Both the position numbers and the translations under genes were made by a program. Under the pieces are notes generated by a model that was not told where the DNA came from, did no database searches, and worked only from the letters and a program-made list of their open reading frames with translations. Below, piece after piece: positions 49,653 through 60,434 of a DNA stretch of 64,000 nt (its first letter is position 1; each line of letters begins with the position of its first letter). The stretch comes from Astrocystis sublimbata (taxonomy: Eukaryota; Ascomycota; Sordariomycetes; Xylariales; Xylariaceae): the NCBI GenBank assembly GCA_022453515.1, contig JAJNNY010000015.1, positions 372,001 to 436,000 on the forward strand, read 5' to 3'.

Positions 49653-52600
49653 GTTGACTGACTCTTAGCTTATATGGGTGCCGAGTACAGAAGGGCCGAA
49701 TATATGTTGAGGGTTTGTCGAGTCGCGATCGAAAGGCTCAGTAACATATATCCCCAAACCTCTCTTCATGAGTAGTGGAAGAGATTTCAATATTTTATGA
49801 AATCTTGATACCGAAGGTATTATGTACAGTCATCCATCTAATCCCACTGCATCATTCATATAGTGGAGGCCCTAGCCCACTGCGATCTTACCTTACAGTG
49901 ATCTTAGTGCTTGACAGCGGTTTGTGTCAAACCTGCATTGGCTGCCAAGACATCCAGTTTTTCCATTTGTTAGCATTTCAGGATTTCGAAACCGATTGGG
50001 AAAACCCAACTTTATGCGGAAATTCATCCTCCTCTGCACTCGTTTTGCTGATGGCTCAGCAAGATGCCATCGGGCGTCTGCTTGTCTGGAGGCAGATGTG
50101 CTACGATGCTGTTGCTGGTCGGACTTGCCTTTTTTGGGAAAAGGGACTTCGGATCCACCTATTGCATCACCTTCTTTAATAGAAAGGACGGTGTCAGATG
50201 CTGAGAATATGATCGAAATACTGAAAAGCTGTTTGATAAGATAAAGTGTTGTAGAAAATGAACAGAGAAAATGCTCTGCCTTTTGCAATTGCCCGCCTAC
50301 TTTCATCTAAGAACTGCAGATAGATAGAGCTATTGATTCATTGGTAACCTTGGTTTAGAGCACGTGGCCGTAGAGCATGGCTTAGTCATGATCTGGCATG
50401 AATTTCCTCTTTTGGTAAGGCGATTGCTCTATTAATAGGTAAGTAGTTTCTGGGGATGCCAATGCCTTCATCCTACGGTTGGTCGAGGAGAAGTGTACTA
50501 TAGCATGATGCACTTCAATATGATTTGTCTATCTAAATTGTTGAATCGGAAAGTGCTCATACTACCTATGCGAGCCTTTCGCCTTTTACGAGAGAACTCA
50601 AGCAGTCTTCTCTGGCGGGTATAATCACATGATTGTTGCTAAATCCGAGAGCCCGGGAGCCCTATCTCGAGGATGCTTACAATTAGCACTTAGTCTACAG
50701 GCCCCCTCCCGTCTACAGGGACTCGACTTACCTTACGCTGGTAACATGGCACGTGCAAAACACGGTGGACGTTGAAGCGCGAAAAACAGATTGCCAAAAG
50801 ACTACTAGGTAGATTCTAGTAGATAAGGGACCGGGGGTTAACGTGCCTAGGCTCGCCTAGGTCGACTAGTGTCCGACATTGGCGTTAGGATTTCGCATTG
50901 GCAAGAACCCCTGATGATGATGCGATTGAAGGAAAGCCCTGGCAACTCTCTATCGCGAATTGCAGACAGACAACCTGAAGTCGTTGCCCGTGTGTGCTCA
51001 TTTGCACATTCGTCTATTCGTCAAATACTTGCTTAGTATATACTAGATATACATTGTAAAACGATTAGTCGGGACCATTCGCGATGGTTGGCTGTGACTA
51101 TGTACCTACCTTACTTGATTCCCTACTTGTCAGAATATCACACGACAACAACACAACCCTATTTCCTTCAACGACCTCTGGCTTCTCCCATCGATCGCGG
51201 CTTTTTCCCTTCAATCGCGGCCCGTTCTCGTTTACTATGATTTTCATGCCTCAGCTGTTCATGTGAAATCACGATGCTAGTTCCCCAGATTTGTACATCT
51301 GCTCCGAGTCTGGCCGAATCGAGCCTATACTCCAATCATCCTTAGCATGTGCCTCGTGCGCGGATCAGGTCCAGACGAGCGAATCACTCGATGCATGACG
51401 GTGGCGTAGAAAGCCACACTCTATGTCTGCTCCAAATGGAAAGCAATTATAGGAAAGCCGACGAGGTCGATCCGGCACAAGATGCGCTCGAGTGCAGAGG
51501 TGACAAAGTCATGATTGGCTCGGCATTGCTTCCCTCAACTCACCTGGCAACAGTCTGGCGCACTCGACTGATTGGCCAATCTGTCAAGGTTACACCAAAT
51601 TGCAACTCACGTGTCGCCTCTTACAGATTGATGTTCAGATTGCTCCGCTAAGGTGAATTTCATCTGCATGGCGTAGACGAAGCGATGGGGACGACGCTAC
51701 CTACCCCACGGGCGGAGGCCGAGCATCGTGGGGCACCACTACAGTAGGGAACTGGATACTGGATATACTCGTCGTCCTCAGCCCCCTATAAACGACAAGT
51801 CGAAGGTGAAGATGATCGAGGGCGACCAAGAAATGCACGGTTTTTTCGCGGCCATCTACTTGGACATGTTAGCGTAGGATCTGTCACCGAAGCACCAGGA
51901 TGAGATGTTCTCTATCTCGATAGAGCCAAGGACATGGGAGCCTCAAGGCTAGAAGCTGCGCAGGGGTGCTGGACAAGTTGTCAATGTTGTCAACGAAGGC
52001 AAAAAGCCGAGGTGGCCAATCACAGGCCGCCAACTTCCCACAAGAGGCAACGTTGGCAAACCACCAGATCGACCACGTTCCGCAACGTCGCCGTCTGATT
52101 GGCTGTGCCGACACTCCAGCCAATGCCAGAGCTGGAAGTGGTCGCGTGCTCAATCGACGAGTCTGGATCTTGAGACGCACGAGTCCCGAACACGACGCAG
52201 AACTGACTTGCACGCACCCTTATCACCACCAAAAATCAAAAAGCACCCAATATGGTTCTGGGTCCCTGCCATGTGCCGAGTCGCTCGCTCCGCCGCCCAC
52301 AGATCCAGCACCGCCTGCGAAGCTCGATAGCGTTACTTACCCCCGGCTTGGATGCCTGGGCCCTAGGATGAAGGGAAGCCCGACAATTACATCCCTTTCC
52401 CTTTAAACATTTACTGTCGCTGCCCGATACGAATTCCCAGCTGCTCAGTCAGACTGTGCATCCAACAATCACGACCATCCAGTGCCTTCGTTCATTGTTC
52501 AAACAATATTCGCCGGTTCCACAGCATCTGGAGTCGTCGTCGTATCACCTGCCCCTGTCTGTCGCGTGACACCTGCTCGTCCGAATTTCTCAACATCCAG

Positions 52601-52763
52601 ATATAGCTTGGCACCCGTGAATAGAGCGGCGATCCCTCTTCGCTACCTAATCACACGATCAGTGTCAGACAGAAAGAAAGGCTCCAATACCTTTTGACTT
52701 TCAATTGTTCATCACTGTAGAGCCGAACCACTTACCAACACAAAAGGTCTCCTATACGGGACC
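49653..52763. other. 3.1-kb intergenic stretch upstream of the bHLH gene
   Basis: No gene supported. The right-hand third (from about 51650) is GC-richer and ends in the probable long leader of the bHLH gene. CCTAGG-type palindromes occur near 50847-50860. Confidence 0.45.
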
Positions 52764-54327
52764 ATGGCACGCCCCAAGATGCCGCCCACACCCGCCTCAT
52801 CCGTCGAGATGAAGAGCCAGGACCATTCACAAAAACTCACCTCGCTCCAACTGACTTTCGAGCTGCCCCCCTCGGCAATAACATCCAAAGAGGGCTCCAG
52901 TACCACCTCAAGATTATCCCCAGTATCCCCCACAAGCTCAAAGCGCCCCTATCTACAGCCCAGCGAGACGGTAAAATCGAGAAGGAGACCCAGCACGGCG
53001 AACCAGCAAAGAGAGACCTTTGCCCTCCCGCCACCGCCGACGCGGTCGCGCAAGATCATCCAGATGAAGCCGCGGCCGCAGGACGAACCGGCGGCGGTGG
53101 CGCCTTCGCCCGCGAAGAGCGGAGCGAGTGGTAGTGGTGGTGGTGCCAAAGGCAGTTCGGCCAAGGCGGCTGCGACCGCTGCTGCTGCCAGTACGAAGAA
53201 GCAGCCTTCGTCTACGAGCGCCGCGGGCAGGAAGATTGCGAGGAAGACGGCCCACAGCCTCATCGAGAGGCGGCGGCGGTCGAAGATGAATGAGGAGTTC
53301 GCCGTGCTGAAGGGGCTTGTGCCGGCGTGCACGGGGGAGATGCACAAGCTTGCTATTCTGCAGGTTAGTTTGCAATCCTTTCAACTTTCCCTGATGATCT
53401 ATCATCATAAAGTGATGTGCTCTTGCATACTTCGCACCAACTTCACCACGAAAGCATTTATGTATAATGAGTTCGATCCTAATTGATTCTATCTAGGCAT
53501 CGATAGACTACGTCCGATACCTCGAAGACTGCATCGCCAAGCTCAAAGCGCAACAACACAACGGTGGCGGTGACGCTTCAAGCGCGGGCTCGACCCCAGC
53601 ACCTTCAGGGGATATGCATCTCGCATCAACAGCAGCAGCAGCGGCGGCGGCCATGAGCGCCACTTCATCAGAGTGGAACAGCAGGCCCAACTCCAACGCC
53701 AATTCCGAAGCCGGCGACGATGTCGAAGAGGACGAGGAGGAAGAAGAAGAAGAAGAAGAAGAAGAAGATGGTGACGGAGACGTGGAGATGACGGATTCCG
53801 AAGAAGTCCCGTCGCTGGATCTGACGCCCACGGCCACACCTACTCATTCTCATTCTCATTCTCATTCTCATGCACACTCTCACTCTCACGCTCAGACTCA
53901 CGCTCCCGTCCTAGCGCCAGCGCCCCACTCACCAGCACACCCATACTCTTCCTCCTCATGTTCCCCAACTTCCACATCCGAGTCGGCACATATATGTTCC
54001 CACCACAGCGAAGCTCTGCCATCAATAAGCGGCTATGGCTACCACCACCACCATCATCACCAACAACAACATAACCACCAACAACCACAACAACAATACC
54101 TAGACCCAGCCCTCACAAGCCCAGGTCTACGCCCCATCGACCACGAAGTCTCGGCCGCGCTCCTGATGCTCGGCGGGGGCCGCGGCAGCATCAGCGGCGC
54201 CTCTACCTCCGCCTCTGCATCGGGTTCCGGCTCGATATCAGCCGCCTCGTCCACCTCCACAGCTTCCTCGAGCTCGGGATCGAATCCCGTGCGAGGCATG
54301 AGTGTGCGGGATCTCTTGATTTCCTAA
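52764..54327 (+). CDS. bHLH transcription factor
   Basis: Two exons: 52764-53363 and 53497-54327; 476 residues. The bHLH domain spans about 157-217: basic region KTAHSLIERRRRSKMNEEF, then helix 1 (AVLKGLVP), loop, and helix 2 (MHKLAILQASIDYVRYLEDCI). The H164-E168-R172 pattern is that of E-box (CACGTG-type) binders. The intron falls inside helix 2. The N-terminus is Ser/Pro-rich. After the domain come a run of acidic residues (about 279-296), a His-Ser repeat tract, a His/Gln tract and a Ser-rich end closing with RGMSVRDLLIS. Nuclear DNA-binding regulator. The family resembles ascomycete Esc1-like proteins, but I do not assign an orthologue. It is converged on by the Dpb4 gene. Confidence 0.88.
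53730..54110 (+). repeat. Coding microsatellites in the bHLH gene
   Basis: A GAA/GAG run (about 53729-53767) encodes poly-Glu, a 6-nt CATTCT/CACTCT array (about 53844-53892) encodes His-Ser repeats, and CAC/CAA runs (about 54043-54092) encode poly-His and Gln. These tracts are slippage-prone and likely vary in length between strains. Confidence 0.8.
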
Positions 54328-55340
54328 GCCTGATCCTAAACCCAAGCTGTCGGGGTGTGAAAGGGAAAGGGGGAGGGAAAGTCGAAGGGAAAGGAATGAA
54401 GAAGGGGAGGGAGGGGGAGAGAAACACGTATATATATACTTACCTAATGCGAACTTCTATTTAGTTGGTCGGTATAGCATCGGCGGTTTCACTTGATACT
54501 TGATACCTGGTAAGTGGTAAATGGTATGGTATGGCGTGGTCTTGTTCTCATCAGGTTGCTGTATCATTGACTTTAGCGTTTGGGTGTTTGGCGCTGGAGT
54601 GTGCGGATGGGGATAATTTACCTACCTACTAGGGACCTACTTAGGGTAAAAAAGGAGCTTTCCTCATCTTTACCTGTATTTATTCGCCGACCTGCATCCT
54701 CTACTTCTACTCCTACTGTCTGAGGTAAGGCAAGACAAGAAGAATGTATTGCAAAAGGAACTAATAAAGCATTGTGGCTGGCATTTAACATCGCACACAT
54801 CTAGACTGGGGTGGTTAGAGTACGCCTTTTCATAATCATTATAGACATCGTGCATGGACAAGGCCATCATGACATGACAAGACTCACGGGAGTGTCCTAA
54901 CACAACATATACCCTCGATATATCTATCGCCCAGCTATGCTTGACTTGAGTATTTGTCTGCCATTTGCGACAATCATGTCATGCCATAAGCGTCCCTTTT
55001 GCGCCGAGCCAGCTCCCTCCCCTCCCAAGCCAGTTGAGCCCATGTTTCCTCTCTATTCCGCGTGCTGTGCTGCACGTCCATCATCTTGGCTCATTCAGTC
55101 GACAACTTTGGATTCAAGCGTGGGGCTGCTTCGCCATTCCTATATCGCCGTGTTTCACTTCACTTCACATACTTCACGCCCCGTACCTCGTCTCCAACAC
55201 CTCCACCTTCTCACCCGCGATGTAGGTAGGTTCTGCCCCTTCCGAATTGTCTCGTGTTCCAGTCCAGAACCATGATCAAGACCCAAGCCCATTTATTCGT
55301 CGTTATTGTTAGTTAATTAGAGCTCTCCACCATCCCCCAC
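54328..55340. other. 3' regions of two convergent genes
   Basis: A G-rich purine tract (about 54355-54425) follows the bHLH stop. Short CTACCTAC elements lie near 54620. No gene supported. Confidence 0.5.
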
Positions 55341-56565
55341 CTAATCACTATCCCCATCATTTTCCAATGCATCATCGTCATCGTCGTCGCGTTTCTGTCT
55401 TTCCTCAAGCCTATCATGCTCCTCCTCCCCATTCCCTTCGTCATCTTCTTCCTCCTCTTCTTCCTCCTCCGCATTATCCTCATCGTCATCATCATCATGC
55501 TCCTGGTCAGGCTCCGTCTCAGCGTCACTAGCATCCTGCGCCTCGTCGCCGTCGCCGTCGCCGTCGATATCCATAGCCGATTCCTCGTGCGCCGCGTTCG
55601 GCTTCTGCTTCTTGGAGCGCGGGGCGTCGGGGCCGCCGCGCTCGGTGGCTGTGGCGGCGCTGGCGTTGGACACCAGCGAGGCGTTGGGGTCGGCGTCGGG
55701 CTTCTCGCCCTTCTTCTGCGCGGCGATCTTGCGGCGGTAGGTGTTTCGTTTCGAGGTTTGCACGTCGTTGAATTCTAGACAGACAGGTAGGGCATGTTAG
55801 CATTGCTTGACACACACACCGTAGGAGAAGGCGACATGGTGCGGTGGGTGAGTGAGTGAGTGAGGTGGGGAACGTACTCTTGAACTCGGCCTCTAGGCGT
55901 TCGCGGAAGAAGGGGAACTCTATGTCGTCTAGAGCGGCGAATACGTCGGCGGGCATTATCGTCTTTTTGTTATTGTTGAGGGTGTGCTCGTTGGCGCTGT
56001 TCGCGGGTTTCGTGTTAGCCTGGGTATTAATTGCATCTTTGTCTTGTAGGTAGACGCACGCATTTGCAATGTGGTTGATGAAGAGGGTGGCGCTCTTGCT
56101 CATGGCGAGGGTCGCATTGGCCTGTATCTGGGTATTTGACGGCAGGACTCCCTTTGCCAAACGCTGTATAATCGACTTTGGCAGTGTGAGATCCTGCGAC
56201 GGCCGCCGTGGGCTTGGGTTAGCTCTAGCCAGCAACCTAGCTACCTGCGCAGCGCAGCGCAACGGAGTCAGACAGGTATATCAGCAACATACCTCAACAG
56301 TGACGGCATCTTTATCCTTCCTATCCCGCTCCTTGTCTCTTTCCTTCTCCTTGTCCTTGTCCCCGAGCAGGCTGGCATCGGCGGGGTCGAGGTCGTCCAT
56401 CTCCATCTGGGTCGCCGGCGTATTCGAGGTCGACGACGAGGGCGCGGCTTTCAGGTGTGGTGGTGCGGCGGAGGCGGACTCGCGCCGCTCCGTGTCGCTG
56501 TCGACGACGAATTGGGCCATGGATACGTCGCCCCGTTTCGCGGAGTCTATCTTCCTCGGTGGCAT
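55341..56565 (-). CDS. DPB4: DNA polymerase epsilon subunit Dpb4-like histone-fold protein
   Basis: Four exons: 56565-56293, 56193-56060, 55996-55878, 55774-55341; 319 residues, phases consistent. Exons 2 and 3 encode a histone fold of the CBF/NF-Y type: LPKSIIQRLAKGVLP, ATLFINHIANAANEHT, and TIMPADVFAALDDIEFPFF, which is the Dpb4/POLE3 signature. KFNDVQTSKRNTYRRK follows. The N-terminal 90 residues are charged and disordered, and the C-terminal 75 are extremely acidic (long Asp and Glu runs), longer than in yeast. It pairs with Dpb3 in the polymerase epsilon holoenzyme and in chromatin-accessibility (CHRAC-type) complexes. It is a conserved housekeeping gene and marks the right part of the window as more core-like. 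Confidence 0.9.
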
Positions 56566-57438
56566 GTCGAAGAGAGGAGGGAGTGACAGGGAGGTACACC
56601 TTGGATATCTATCTATGCACGCGCCGCAGGTACTGTGGATCGCGTAGCTAGCTACTAGGTACTGCTGGTCTTGGCTACACTAAGTGAATGGACTGGAGCG
56701 GAGGGCTAGACTCGACAGTACTAGAGTAGCATTAGGAAATGATAGCCGCAATATGGGACTGTGCTATGCCTGTGCAGGTGCAGTGGGTGGATGGTTTGAC
56801 TAACTCGGTTGAGTGGTCTGGCAATTTGTGGATAGAGGCCTCTGTTTCTGTATTAAACAGCAGCAGGGAGGTAGTCGATGTTGTATCTTATATGTTCAGA
56901 TATGACTGTTTACATCCGAAGAACGGTTGGTGGCTTGTTGAATTGTGCAATTTGAAACTTGGAAAAGAGGATGGTGAAAACGGTCGCGAGGTACAAGCTT
57001 GGGCGGCGGACTTTGCTGGGGGGAGCTTATTGAGAGATGCCCCACTACGACGCGCTGCAGACGCGTTAATAGGTTTACGTAATCGACAGCTTTGGGGGTT
57101 GGCGTATTGTGGCTGGAGTGATGAGGCCCAAACTCCTATCTTGCCCCTAATTATCACCTTGCTGTCCTGCATCGGGGATGGACTTCACTCAATTAGAAGT
57201 ATACCTGTAAGTACCTACCTACCTAATCTTAGCCTTCCCCTTCCCATGCAGAGATAACTCAAGTGCAATAAAGAGTAGTATAGCACTATATTAATATAAA
57301 AATAAAATGCAAGAGCAGAAATGGAGTAGAGGCAAAGCAATTGAAGTGTTTATTTAGTACTAATATTTATGACTACATTCATTATATTGCTAGCTAACAG
57401 ACAATATAAAGAGAAGAAGCGGAAAAAGATAAAATTTT
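56566..57438. other. Upstream of the Dpb4 gene, no gene supported
   Basis: A 172-codon plus-strand frame (56739-57257) exists but has no recognisable feature and a comparably long frame on the other strand. AT-rich from 57260 on. Confidence 0.4.
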
Positions 57439-57540
57439 AGCCGTCGAGGGAATCGAACCCCCGCCACCTACGAATGTGGTTTACCCAGGATTTACCATAG
57501 GTAAGAGATACCCGATCCGCTTGGCTAATCCAGTACGGCT
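57439..57540 (-). tRNA. tRNA-like gene, identity not resolved
   Basis: On the minus strand the ends AGCCGT and ACGGCT pair as an acceptor stem. A perfect internal B-box GGTTCGATTCC sits in a good T-arm (GGGGG with CCCTC), and an A-box-like TAGCCAAGCGG is present. At 102 nt it is long, consistent with an intron and/or a long variable arm (CCAC with GTGG). However, the A-box is about 6 nt too far from the acceptor stem, and I cannot find an anticodon stem that pairs fully. It may be an intron-containing tRNA misread by eye, or a degenerate copy. Confidence 0.4.
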
Positions 57541-57844
57541 ATTGGAACCCAATGTTAAAGGCCATTATATACCAGAGTACCCCAAAGGCCTGTGCCTCCC
57601 TGGGTCAAGCGTAGGCGTGGCTCGCTTCCAGTATCACAGTTCAGGGCAGTGTTTCGAGAGCAAGATTGAAACTTTCCTACTTGCCATCTGCTAAAGAGTT
57701 CAGTTCACATTGGTATCACAATTCAACTTCAGCATCTTATTTGAACAGTTCAGGTTCTATGAGAACAACGGTAATATCTATCTCCCTTTGAGCCAATGCT
57801 GCAACCTAGAGAGTCCCTTTCCTGGCCACCACCGATGCCAATCC

Positions 57845-59851
57845 TCAGCTCGTAAGCACGCCAGGCCAAAAGAAAACGACGTCTATTTCAGGACATCCAT
57901 CGTAGAAGCACAAACCATGAATCCAGCGCCGAGTAAGCAAACACGCCAATCCCCCCTCCTCCTCCTCATTATCGCACTCATAGTTAACCTCGAGTGACAC
58001 GTACCTGCCCTTGTCATTCGTGAGACCACTGTCATCCCCCGCAGCCCGCTCCCGCAAAGCCGTGAAAACATGCATGGGCATATCGTCGCGTCCGTAGTCA
58101 CCATCATCGTTGCCTACGAAGAAGCCAAAGCCCGGGCTGTGCTTATCGGGCATATAATCGGGCGCGTACACAATTAATCCGAACCATATTGGCTTCTGCT
58201 GACGTATCGCCGTTGCCAACTCCTTCGCCATGGAACGTTGGTAGGCCTGTGCGAAAGTGTGTGCATGTTTAGACGCGTCGTCAAACCCTCGGTCAAGGTA
58301 ATCAAGAAGTGTCTTGTGCATCTTGCTGGATTTTTCGCCAAAGCCACCAATTTTGTCGGCTAGGAGCCCGAGTATGCGACGGTCCTCCCCTTCTGGATCC
58401 CCGCCGTCTTTGGCCAGCGGAAGTTGGTCGGCAAACTCGGACGTATCGAATTCACCGTTGATGAACCATACATGGCCCCGTGTTTTGACCCCATAGCTCG
58501 TGAGCTCGACATCGGTGAATCTGCAGCTTTTGTTATAGGTAAGATTCCCCCCGGACTGCGGTCGTGGATATCGAGAAAATGCGTATTTTTCAAAAAAGTA
58601 AGTGATATTCCTTCCATCCGCAATGTGGGAACGCGGCTGGTCCCACCCATTTTCGAATATCTCTCCATTCAGGAGGAAGAGGGCCAGGATGGCAAGACTG
58701 ACACTCTGGTCGTCTTTCTTTGAGAGCTCTACACCGTCAAGGCGGACGGGGTACTGGCAGCAGTTCGCAATGATGGACAGCCGGTCCCACGGTACCCTGA
58801 GCTGTCGCCCCTCGATGTTTTTGACGATGTAAGGAGTCATGGATCTGTTCGCGGGATCGTCGAAGAAGGGAAAAAGACCTGGCATGGCCTCTTTCAATGG
58901 AAGGGTGAACCTCCCCGCTCGTTCCAGCACAAGCTTTCTTATTCTCTTCAACTGGTAATGCGGGGGGTCAAGCGGCAAGCAGAACGCACTCGCAGCCTTG
59001 TAGAAGCCAGTCGAGTCCAGGACGATCTCTCCAGGTATGTTCTCGAAGAGATTGCTGAATTCCTCAGTGTAGTCCTCGGGGGGGATGTTATGCGGTATGA
59101 GAAGTTTCATGCGTTCTCCGGCGCTGTAATCCTCTTGGTAAGTCCATGCGCGAGTCCACCATGGGTCGCTGACTATATCTTCGAGCAACTTGAGTGTTTC
59201 GCTTGTTCTCTGATCGGAGAGGTGTTCCGAATCAGCAAGTTGTCCGCTCATAAGCTCTGCCAGCAACTTGAGTTCCGCAACTGACAGTATTGGCTGGTAT
59301 AACAAGCCGATCGGGTGCTTGCTCCAGCTGTAGACTAGATCCATCGCCTGCAGTGCCTCTGTCTTCGCTTTCCCTTCTTCTTGCACGACGCAGTGTCTGT
59401 CGATCCAGAAGTACTGCAAGTCGCCGAAGTACTTCATGTACTTTCCCACCCTCTCAAACACAGAGTCCCGCACCTTCGATTCTAGAAAATCCCCGTTGTG
59501 CGATTGCACCGAATACTTGCCACATGGTTCTTTGAAAGATGCATCATGATCCCACGTATATGATACAGCAACATAGTCTCTCATTGCGACATCGGAGGTG
59601 TCGATACGTTTCCTTTTCAGAGTGGTTGGTCGGCAACCGGGCTCACGCCTCTCTGACCCTGCGCTTGTATCGGGAGTGTCGGTTCGAGAGGAGAAATAAA
59701 GGCAATCCAAAATTTTCATGAATTCTCTCGGTTTGCGGTGATGCACATTACTAGCCTTTTCAATATCCATCAGTGCATTGACCAGTGAACGCCCATGACG
59801 TTCCTTGATGGTGTCCATCGAATCGCTCAGGTCGTCGGCCATGGTGAGCAA
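57845..59851 (-). CDS. HET-domain (heterokaryon incompatibility) protein
   Basis: 668 residues, single exon. The HET domain (PF06985) blocks are in order: YVAVSYTWDH (93-102), the core YFWIDRHCVVQEEG (147-160) and WWTRAWTYQEDYSAG (231-245). Proteins of this family trigger cell death when incompatible hyphae fuse. The C-terminal 400 residues have no recognised domain and no repeats. An alternative start is M4. The core block has RHCVV where most family members have a Leu/Ile-Cys-Ile-Asn-Gln type sequence, so it is a divergent member. Together with the NLR module it makes this an incompatibility/immunity-rich window. Confidence 0.88.
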   Translation of the reverse strand: MLTMADDLSDSMDTIKERHGRSLVNALMDIEKASNVHHRKPREFMKILDCLYFSSRTDTPDTSAGSERREPGCRPTTLKRKRIDTSDVAMRDYVAVSYTWDHDASFKEPCGKYSVQSHNGDFLESKVRDSVFERVGKYMKYFGDLQYFWIDRHCVVQEEGKAKTEALQAMDLVYSWSKHPIGLLYQPILSVAELKLLAELMSGQLADSEHLSDQRTSETLKLLEDIVSDPWWTRAWTYQEDYSAGERMKLLIPHNIPPEDYTEEFSNLFENIPGEIVLDSTGFYKAASAFCLPLDPPHYQLKRIRKLVLERAGRFTLPLKEAMPGLFPFFDDPANRSMTPYIVKNIEGRQLRVPWDRLSIIANCCQYPVRLDGVELSKKDDQSVSLAILALFLLNGEIFENGWDQPRSHIADGRNITYFFEKYAFSRYPRPQSGGNLTYNKSCRFTDVELTSYGVKTRGHVWFINGEFDTSEFADQLPLAKDGGDPEGEDRRILGLLADKIGGFGEKSSKMHKTLLDYLDRGFDDASKHAHTFAQAYQRSMAKELATAIRQQKPIWFGLIVYAPDYMPDKHSPGFGFFVGNDDGDYGRDDMPMHVFTALRERAAGDDSGLTNDKGRYVSLEVNYECDNEEEEGGLACLLTRRWIHGLCFYDGCPEIDVVFFWPGVLTS

Positions 59852-60434
59852 GCCAAGCAGGCGCTGTGTATTTGAGCTGATACTTGGGAGAGGCTGTGAG
59901 CATCAGCACAAAGATTTGCTGGGTCGTGTTGCAGAGCCTATGTAAGAGCAGGCGAGGAATTGCGCGCGTAACTAAGTAAATTGTGAAAGATGGAAGCAGA
60001 GCGGCCATTCTATATCTTGACAGATGGCCCTAATCAATTGACAGCGGCTAAGGAAAAGAGTTTTTCCAACTTGCATATAACAATGCATATAACAACGCAA
60101 ACTAATTACGCTATATGCATTTCTAGCTTGTATCTAGCAGCCAGTCGGAATTTTGCAAATGCCTAGACCGCCCCCCATTTTTTATTAAAACATATGCGAG
60201 TATATGACCCTTGGAACCAACAGCCCGATAATCCTCAAGCCATCGAACAAGTGCCAACTCGTAACAACCAGCGCGCCCCTCCTCCCGGCCCACCCACACA
60301 TCAGTAGAATGGCGTTGTATGAAAAAGAATCGCAGCAGTTCTTTCTCGCACGTAGATGAGGCCGAGCTCCATTATCTATTGTCTCTTATCTAGTCGAGTT
60401 ATCTCCATTAGGTGTTGATCTTGGAATGAGTGTT
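59852..60434. other. Short intergenic region
   Basis: Promoter side of the HET gene and 3' side of the next gene. It contains a local duplication GCATATAACAATGCATATAAC near 60075-60096. No gene. Confidence 0.45.

Noticed and set aside
55528..56262. Long continuous minus-strand frame overlapping the Dpb4 gene
   Set aside because: It arises from reading through introns; the spliced four-exon model gives a complete histone-fold protein.
56739..57257. 172-codon plus-strand frame
   Set aside because: No motif, comparably long frames on the opposite strand, and it lies in the Dpb4 upstream region.
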